DNA from: Zygnema cylindricum
Taxonomy: Eukaryota > Streptophyta > Zygnematophyceae > Zygnematales > Zygnemataceae
NCBI GenBank assembly: GCA_037447655.1
Contig: JBBHKE010000720.1
Location: 126,001-152,430, forward strand
DNA: 26,430 nucleotides
Direction of reading: 5' to 3'
The notes beneath the pieces are model-generated. The model had not been told where the DNA came from and did not search any database. It saw nothing but the letters and a program-made list of their open reading frames with translations. Position numbers and translations under genes: made by a program. Shown here in pieces: positions 19,903 to 26,430 of this stretch (its first letter is position 1; every line of letters begins with the position of its first letter).

Positions 19903-20410
19903 TACACTGCCCATCGCTGTTAAAGTGAGGTTTTTTTTTAGCCGTACTTATGATATAATGTTAATAGGACGAGTGTTGTGTATTGGTGAATATCCTATCG
20001 CAATAACCTACATTATTGTTACTAATTGGCTATATCGAACTGATATATCGATTATCGGTAGGTCAAAAAAGGCACATACCGGTTGTTGGTAGAAAGGCTA
20101 TCGATACACAACACTAAATAACATTGGGTTAGTGGCCCATGATGAGCCACGTTAGAAAACGCAGTTTAATGTAGCTAGTTTGACTAATGTGGTAACGCTA
20201 ATTATTTGCTAATGATTTACCCATTTTGGGTTTGGGTGCTTTTATTTTACTTGCCATTTTTATGTGTTCACGTTGCTTTCTTTGTTTTTTATTTCCTTGC
20301 TTGTAGTTTTTCAGTTTTGGCCGTGCCACCCCTTTTGTACCCCCGGACTCAGATGGTTTACCATCGTGCTTTTTAATTAATCCTGCACCTTAATAGTGAT
20401 GGCCAGCGTA
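19903..20410. mobile_element. MITE-like inverted-repeat element, family A, copy 5, with nested foldback
   Basis: A 508-bp element with ends TACACTGCCCATCGCTGTTAA and the reverse complement of TACGCTGGCCATCACTATTAA, each with TA at the edge. The interior carries GTGGCCCATGATGAGCCAC (20132-20150), shared with copies 1 and 3. It is longer than its relatives (190-205 bp), partly because of a nested inverted repeat: GTGTTGTGTAT at 19973-19983 and its exact reverse complement at 20104-20114, with TATATCGA-like sequence between. The latter may be a second insertion. It lies between the convergent THOC7 and VTT-domain genes. Confidence 0.65.
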
Positions 20411-20850
20411 GTCGATCCTCAATAGTCTAGTTATGCTGGCCATCCAGCGAACAGGGAGATTATGTCTGCAGTGGCATCTCGTCTGTGGTTATTCTCGTTG
20501 GTTTAGGGAAGCTCGCTGGTTTGGCAGTTTACCTCAGGGTAGACGTTGACAAGAACAATATTTTGCAGATACTGTGACACGATCATTTAGCATATTAGTC
20601 AGAGATTTAGATGTCATCATCTGCTTTGACCATTCGACTCTAGGATGGTTGACTTGAACATCCGTCATTCACGTCATGCCAAAATCACATAGCCGTCACC
20701 GTATAGCTGTAACACATGATCTCCTGAGATGTTAGCATGACTTGTACAGATAAGTGTTTTGAAAAATGGAAATCAGGAAAGCAAAAAGTTAAAGATAAGA
20801 TCATTACTCCAAACAAGCTCGAGGCAAGAGCAGATACTTGTCGTAAAATG
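20411..20850. other. Gene-free stretch
   Basis: Intergenic sequence with no recognised gene, repeat or RNA. A 61-codon plus-strand frame (20737-20922) starts here and runs into the tandem duplication that follows, but it has no family motif. Confidence 0.5.
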
Positions 20851-21338
20851 TGCTCCATTAGTTGTTCAGTTTCAGTACGTTCTCACTTGACGTACCACAT
20901 GAAATCTTCGTACTTTAGTTAACAATTGAACAATTATCTTGAGAATTCATCTCAAGTTGTGGATAAATTATGCAAATTATCCTATGCATTTATTTTGCTA
21001 AAAAAACCCAACATTCCCTTTTGATCCAGAGATAAAAGTTTTTCTCGAGAGTCAACTGTGTCTATTGAGCAAGCAATCAAGGTCCAAAAGTGCTCATTAG
21101 TTGTTCAGTTCAGTACGATTCTCACTCGAATTACCGAATGAAATCTTCGTACTTTTATAAACAAATGAACGAATTCACAAATGAAAAATGTCTGGACCGA
21201 TTTATCTCAAGTTATGGGCTATATTGTGCAAATATCCTACGCATTTATTTTTCTCCAAAATACCCAGCTGCGATCCAGGGATAAAGGTTTTCTCAAGCGT
21301 CAACTATGTCAATTAAGCAAGCAATCAAGGACTAAGAG
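20851..21338. repeat. 240-bp tandem duplication
   Basis: Two adjacent units, 20851-21090 and 21091-21338. Both start TGCTC..ATTAGTTGTTCAGT, share ATGAAATCTTCGTACTTT and TATCTCAAGTT-like and TGCATTTATTTT-like words, and end in AGCAAGCAATCAAGG. They differ by substitutions and small indels throughout, so the duplication is old. Short open frames in each unit are not conserved between the two, which argues against coding. Confidence 0.85.
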
Positions 21339-21339
21339 T

Positions 21340-21428
21340 CAGTCAAAATTCGGTCAAGACTCGATCAAGACTCCGTCATAGCTTGGTCAAGATCCGGTCA
21401 GGATTCGGTCAAAATTTGGTCAAGATTC
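21340..21428. repeat. Short GGTCAAGATTC-type tandem repeat
   Basis: About eight degenerate copies of an 11-bp word (GGTCAAGACTC, GGTCAAGATCC, GGTCAAAATTT) directly after the 240-bp tandem duplication. No role is visible. Confidence 0.75.
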
Positions 21429-21866
21429 CCTCCTATATTAGAGCCAAGCTCGAACAGCCCATGTGCGTTAAATTTGCAGAATGTAAGAACAGAAAAAGCA
21501 TAAAATTCTCCAAAAAGGGGGAGCAAATAATTCTCCCCCCCAGAAATCAAAATCTGGAATTGAAGCGCCTTTCCGTTGGTGAGAATGGAACTGAGAACTA
21601 GTTATATACCTCGCAAGGAGAGTCCGTTGATGACAAACTTGCTATCCAGATTTGAGATATAACAGGTCATAGAGGATACATGAAGGCACGAACCGCAGCT
21701 CCCTCAGAAAATTGCAACAAATTAAGCCTATTAGGCCTTCAAAAATTTCATTGGGAATATTAATTACATTCACTGTTGTTTACCGCCAAGCCTCTCCTTA
21801 CCCACTAGGAGTTAGCAAGAAGGGAGTCTCCCTTACAAGTGAGAAACATCCATCGGGCTTCTTTCT

Positions 21867-23902
21867 TCAGATAGACGGTGATCCTTGAATTCGATTTCGA
21901 GGTTGAGATCCGCATTGGTTCTTAAGGAAAACAGGGGCGAGGGCGATAGCCCCCATACTGAGGAGAGCGAGAACGGTCCAAGTGTCATAAAGGTCGCGAA
22001 CGCTCGTCAATTGGGCGAGGAAACCTCCCGCCTTCACACATATTACTGTGCTTGGGATATTCCCGACGAGAGTCCCAAAAACAAACTCCCTGCACATAAG
22101 CACGAAAAGGAAAGGAAGAAGAAAGGAAGCTGCCCTTGGAGAAATGGAACGTATGGAGAGAGTTTGTTCTCAAAAGGGGCATTCACCTGCAAGCACGGAG
22201 CTGGCATCAAGCTCGGTGGCTTACGTGACGTGATGTGACCCTACCTTTTTTCAGTTTTAAGGTTTTAGTTTTTAAGGTTGACAGACCTTAGGAGAAAGAC
22301 CAATAATCTGCCCCTTATCATCTCGTTTTAGCGCAAAATAACGAGTGATATATTATGCGATGCTTGAAGCTTAATCGGTCTAGAAGACCCAATAGGGAAT
22401 CAACCAGGAATGACTCATTGCTGATGTCATGCAACGGTATTTCACTCGTTTACTTCGGACTGGAATTCACAAATTTTCTGCAGGAATTCCAGAATCAGGA
22501 TGAAAGAACCTTTTGTAAAGCCAAATCGATTGTGAAAATGAACAGGCTCACTAATGACAGCAAATATTAGGACTACAGACGCAACATAAGAGTAGGACAT
22601 TCCATTGGATTGAAAAAACAGGACGTACCTGAAGGGAACAGCCACCACAGGGGAAGCCACGTTGACAAACCAGGAGGGGATAATGGGCACAATGCGGAGA
22701 CAGAGGACATAATTGAACAAATTGTGTCGGTGACGTTGCACTTCCCTGTTTAGATAATCGCATCGTTGCGGGAAGTAGAAGACGATGACATCCTTAAGAA
22801 TAGCTTGGGAAAGGAGGTAACACAAGGAAGACCCTGCCACACTCGTCATCTGCATTCCCCATTAAGCCCAGTACACTTCAAAGTTACTCTTACTCTTATT
22901 TCGTTAACCACACTTCTAGACAGCAACAATAGCACTCACCTGAGAGGCGTCTTAACATAAAGACATTACACGTGTCATTGTAAAAAATAACCCACAAAAA
23001 TACCAATATTGATTTTATGCATCATAGAAAATGCGTCTCTATAAAACAATAGACAAAGCCAAATATATGAGTTAATACTTCGTTAAATGAGAAAATCGAT
23101 TAATGGGCCACAAGTGAACAAACTAAAAAATATATTCAACGTCACTTACAAGAATAAGAGCAAAGCCCACATAGAAACCGAATATTGATCCCGCCAAGAT
23201 GGCGAGGAGCAGAGATCCAGGAATCACAAAAGTCTGGAAGAAGAGGTAAAGAGTTCCGAAGGCAAGAAGCACTCGACCCGAGCATTCAGTCTGGAAGAGA
23301 GACAAAATGTCGCGAACCCTCCTCAACTCCTCCATATTTGCAGGAATCTGCTTGTCCCCAAATTTCCATCTTTCCAAATTAAAACAAATTAAAGGGCTTT
23401 AAGTAAATCAGTCGAAGCTGTGCTATTACGACAGTCTTGACTTGTCTTTCCTTTCCTTTCCTCTCTTTCTTTCCCTTATATATTCAAGCTCCCTTCCAAA
23501 GCATTCCCTGGCAAAAAGTTATTAGTCTGGACGAAACCTCCCCACCTTGAGTACAAGTATTGGCGATGACTCTTCCCCGTTTACACCCGCCAATGAAAGA
23601 CTCTCCAGCTTTGGAAAAGTGGTGAAAATGGCTATCAGTACAGAAAGAGATGCCGAGAGAACGAGCCCTAAAAAAAGAAATTTCCGGAGCCATTTGATTT
23701 GTAGTCCCTCCGATCTTGGTGAGCGCAAACCTCCCCAAGAATTGGTTATTACTGATGACGGCGATGCAATAAATTCCCCATTTTTTTCTGACAAAAGTCC
23801 TTTAGGAGAAGATTCGCTAATAACCTCTATGTCCGTATCTTCGTTTGTCTCGAAAGGTCGACGATGTTGAGCTCCGGGAGAAGTCACCCGTAAAGAATCC
23901 AT
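21867..23902 (-). CDS. VTT-domain (SNARE-associated Golgi, TMEM41-like) membrane protein
   Basis: Four minus-strand exons (23546-23902, 23150-23347, 22629-22849, 21867-22089) join in phase to 332 residues. Residues 1-73 are hydrophilic, with a Ser/Pro/Glu-rich stretch; a first membrane segment lies at about 74-95. MEELRRVRDIL is followed by the VTT signature LYLFFQTFVIPGSLLLAIL and AGSIFGF (about 152-176). LCYLLS, FNYVLCLRIVPIIPSWF, VNVASPVVAVPFR, GTLVGNIPSTVICVKAG and LTSVRDLYDTW follow, all in the order seen in TMEM41-type proteins, with a last membrane segment near the C-terminus. TMEM41B and VMP1 relatives are ER phospholipid scramblases needed for autophagy and lipid mobilisation; plant relatives are less well defined. 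The acceptor at 23347 was chosen because it restores phase and leads into IPANMEELRR. The gene is convergent with THOC7 and divergent from the gene at 26122. Confidence 0.9.
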
Positions 23903-24055
23903 GAAACTCCTAAATTTACTTTTTTATTGCAAGCATTATTGCAAAAAATGATTTAACATGTACAAAATTTACTGTGGTCCTGTGGTTCTCTCGTTCTCCA
24001 TTTATTTCTGCACAAACCCAAGCTTCCTCTTCATAAATCATAAAACTTGAAAGCA

Positions 24056-24081
24056 AAACAAGAACAACAACAACAATAACA

Positions 24082-24119
<38 letters not shown>

Positions 24120-24300
24120 TAATAACCATAACAACAACAATAACAAAAAAATAATAATAACAACCATAATAACGCTATTACCAATAATAACTAAAATAAA
24201 AATAATAACAAAAATATAGACGCAATAACAACGGTAATACCGATAACAGAAACAATAACAGTAATTACAATAATACTAAAAATAATAACATTTCAGCATT
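24056..24300. repeat. AAT/AAC trinucleotide microsatellite tract
   Basis: About 245 bp dominated by AAC and AAT triplets, with a pure (AAT)n run near 24085-24115 and decayed copies after it. It begins about 155 bp upstream of the ATG of the VTT-domain gene, on that gene's 5' side. It reads as a Leu/Val-rich frame on the minus strand, which is an artefact. Confidence 0.9.
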
Positions 24301-24775
24301 GTTGAAGATGCATCTCAAAGACAGAGTGGCTTTGTACAACGATTGTAAGTTTTTCAATTAACACTGCTAAACTTTTTTATTTTCTTTCTCCTAAAAAAAT
24401 CTTTATCAATGTGATAGATATAATGCTCAAACTTTACAAAAAAATAAATTAATCATTATTACAACTTCGTCCCTTCTTGCCTTTTCCTTATTCTCTCCCA
24501 TAATATTCTTGTCTTCATTTTTCATTTCCAGGCTGTTTTTGTGCCATTCAACTTCCGGAATGACACAAAAAGAACAACTTCTTTCACGATACCTACAATT
24601 ATACACACGTTAGTAATTATGCGATGGAATTTTTTTCTTGGAACTTGGTCATTTTATTGATCATCTTTATCGTCATATATCAAGAGATTGATGACATGAA
24701 TAACCAGAAGTAAGTATTCTTCCAGAAGATAAAGTGATCTTTCAAATTTAGCCCTAAACTTCCGAGGTTATGAAG
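24301..24775. other. Gene-free stretch
   Basis: AT-rich intergenic sequence between the AAT/AAC tract and the next repeat. No gene, RNA or inverted repeat is recognised. Confidence 0.55.
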
Positions 24776-24905
24776 GAAAATAAATAAATTTAAAACTAAA
24801 AAATCATTTTTAAACTAAAAAATCATTTTTTCTAAACTAAAGAATCAATTTCAAACAAGAAAATCATTTTCGAACAAAAAAATCATTCATAAACAAAAAA
24901 AACTT
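24776..24905. repeat. AT-rich minisatellite (about 21-24-bp units)
   Basis: About six diverged copies of a unit reading AAACTAAAAAATCATTTTT, drifting to AAACAAAAAAATCATT in the last copies. It is intergenic. Confidence 0.8.
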
Positions 24906-25720
24906 ACTTTCAAACACGACCAGCTTCTTAATAAAAAATTCCGAAAATTTGACATTCCGAGTGATGATTCTTGGCAGGAAAACCGCTCAACAAGCACAAT
25001 AACTGAGCAGAATAGTTTGACCTAAAAATAAAAGATTCTACTATAGATGCCATCTTTATTTGACACCCTGCTGATTGGTTGTTTAACTTGTAATGGTTCC
25101 CCTTTTTGAATCCTGCAATAATCATTTGTCTACATCTATAAGTGCTTGCCGTACAAGTGCAAGTTCCAGCCATACAGTACGCAGCAGTAGTAATGTTTTT
25201 TTCATCTCTTAAAACAACTTTTCTCCGTGCACACATGTCTAATTGTAGATCTGACGGTTGCGATTGAACGAAAAGATTCTCAGCTTCCGATTGGCGGTCT
25301 CAAATTGAAAATCGGACAAGTGTGTACGGTGAAAAGATGTTTCAAGTGGCGAAAAAATTATTAATACGAATAGCGATAAACGGTGCACCGTACATTGATC
25401 TGCTACACCATGAAATGTACGGTTTCTCACTGCAACTATGCCAGCAGCCAAGATCTACTTTAAAGGTGGCATTTTTCTGCGAGCGGAGGACTACAAAAGC
25501 GAAAAATCCAAAAAAGCAACAGGCGACTTTTCCGAGCAACCATTCAAAATTCGCCACGTTGATAGAAAGGTCACCGAATCGGCGAAAAGTTCAACCATGT
25601 CACATGGCTACGGTAATTGGATACGCGTCTGACACTGTGTACCGTCAAGTCCTTTTCATATCCGTATCTCAATGAACCTAAGCCGTCCGATAGAAATTGC
25701 TAGTACATGTACGTTATGAG
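24906..25720. other. Gene-free stretch upstream of the AGT2-like gene
   Basis: No gene is recognised. The part from about 25240 to 25680 is richer in CG than its surroundings and holds several GTACGG/CCGTAC words, including a perfect 10-bp hairpin (ACCGTACATT at 25387-25396 against AATGTACGGT at 25414-25423). Open frames of up to 117 codons on both strands there show no family motif. Confidence 0.5.
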
Positions 25721-25750
25721 TACTGTACTGTACTGTACTGTACAGTACTG
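25721..25750. repeat. (TACTG)n microsatellite
   Basis: About five copies of TACTG turning into CAGTA at the end, so the tract is partly self-complementary. A second, shorter (TACTG)n tract lies at 25896-25914, about 145 bp downstream; each is near a GCAGTTG word. Both lie in the upstream region of the AGT2-like gene. Confidence 0.85.
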
Positions 25751-26121
25751 CAGTTGTCGTGTAACCTTAGTTTCTTTACAGGCTCGAACGCTCTTCTTTT
25801 ACACGTGTCAACTCCACAGAATACGGAAACGATATTAACCGTTCGATATGATTTATAAGATGTTTCGTACATATCGTACAGCAGTTGATTGCATCTACTG
25901 TACTGTACTGTACTTCTTTTGCTGTTTAAATAATACTATTATAGGAATTGGCCAATGTTCTTGCCAATCAAACCTGCATCCATTTCTTTCTCTCTTCTCA
26001 CAATTCTGCCTCTCCTGCTCCATCCCTCTCCTCCCACTCCTGTCCTCCCTCCCCTCTCCCTCCCCTCTCCCTCCCACTTTCTCCTTGTCTCTCCCTCCCT
26101 TTCTCTCTCTCTTCAACTGCC

Positions 26122-26382
26122 ATGGCTCTGGGCAGCAGCGGGGGTACATTTTGTCGTCAAGTGAGTAGGATCTGGCGTGGAAGAAAATCCGGGGTGTTGC
26201 CTCACACGTGCGAGTTCGCCCGGGGATTGGCCACTGCCAGCCCGGATGTGTCTACGGACCTCCCCCAGATGCCTCCGTACGATCACACGCCTCGTCCGTA
26301 CAACGGTCCACGAGTCGAGGAGGTCTTGGCCAAGAGGAAGAAGTTTCTGAATCCCGCGCTTTTCCTCTACTATAAGAAGCCT
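26122..26382 (+). CDS. AGT2: Mitochondrial alanine:glyoxylate aminotransferase 2-like protein, first exon (partial, cut by window end)
   Basis: Exon 1 encodes 87 residues and ends at a good donor (CCT/GTAAGT); the rest lies outside the window. The first 40 or so residues (MALGSSGGTF..., Arg-rich and almost free of acidic residues) look like a mitochondrial presequence. After that, MPPYDHTPRPYNGP, VEEVLAKRKKFLNP and ALFLYYKKP match the start of the mature part of plant AGT2/PYD4-type class III aminotransferases. These PLP enzymes use alanine with glyoxylate, or beta-alanine in pyrimidine breakdown. No catalytic residue is present in this exon, so the call rests on N-terminal similarity only. 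A CT-rich leader (25980-26115) precedes the ATG. An in-frame GTGAGT at 26161 is a possible but unneeded alternative donor. Confidence 0.72.
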
Positions 26383-26402
26383 GTAAGTGGTAAAGATCCT
26401 GC

Positions 26403-26430
26403 CTCTCTCTCTCTCTCTCTCCCTCTCTCT
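26403..26430. repeat. (CT)n microsatellite at window end
   Basis: A CT dinucleotide run with one CCC interruption, inside the first intron of the AGT2-like gene and running to the end of the window. Confidence 0.85.

Noticed and set aside
23916-24167. A Leu/Val-rich minus-strand frame resembling a membrane protein.
   Set aside because: It is produced by AAT/AAC trinucleotide repeats read on the opposite strand.
25322-25675. A 117-codon plus-strand frame upstream of the AGT2-like gene.
   Set aside because: It overlaps similar-sized frames on other strands, has no domain and no splice link to the downstream exon.

Overview
This window looks like nuclear DNA of a streptophyte plant, probably a bryophyte or a charophyte-grade alga. 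The evidence is AT-rich sequence, GT-AG introns of about 100 bp to 2 kb, a plant-type nuclear tRNA-Trp(CCA), a TBL/PMR5-type polysaccharide acetyltransferase-like gene, plant-like THOC7 and CWC25, and many short inverted-repeat elements. The species cannot be fixed from sequence alone. There is no operon, phage or CRISPR signature.

Layout. 1-4302: no convincing gene; CpG-rich and GpC-poor, with a 52-bp tandem duplication and two small inverted-repeat elements. 4303-8435 (+): seven-exon TBL/PMR5-family gene (359 aa model) whose last intron holds a degenerate TTGACA-type hexamer array. 8436-10438: convergent intergenic space with AT repeats, a foldback with three nested stems and one element of a second inverted-repeat family. 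10439-16468 (-): CWC25, a spliceosome factor (804 aa in five exons). Its short last exon lies 1.9 kb beyond the large exon, in a frame masked by another open frame. 16731-16802 (+): tRNA-Trp(CCA), inside the 599-bp divergent spacer between CWC25 and THOC7. 17068-19455 (+): THOC7 of the THO/TREX mRNA-export complex, three exons; intron 1 carries a duplicated 5' splice site and two minisatellites. 19456-21866: convergent intergenic space with a 508-bp inverted-repeat element containing a nested foldback, and a 240-bp tandem duplication. 21867-23902 (-): TMEM41-like VTT-domain (SNARE-associated Golgi) membrane protein, four exons, 332 aa. 23903-26121: spacer with AAT/AAC and other simple repeats. 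26122-end (+): first exon of a mitochondrial alanine:glyoxylate aminotransferase 2-like gene, cut by the window edge.

The genes are ordinary housekeeping genes. The one functional link is the divergent pair of a splicing factor and an mRNA-export factor around a tRNA gene. The four complete gene models close with consistent splice phases, which supports them. I found no clear sign of an undescribed biological system. The least explained features are two families of short inverted-repeat elements (one with an internal conserved palindrome), the foldback at 9334-9499, the tandem 5' splice sites of THOC7, and the unusual composition of the first 3.3 kb.
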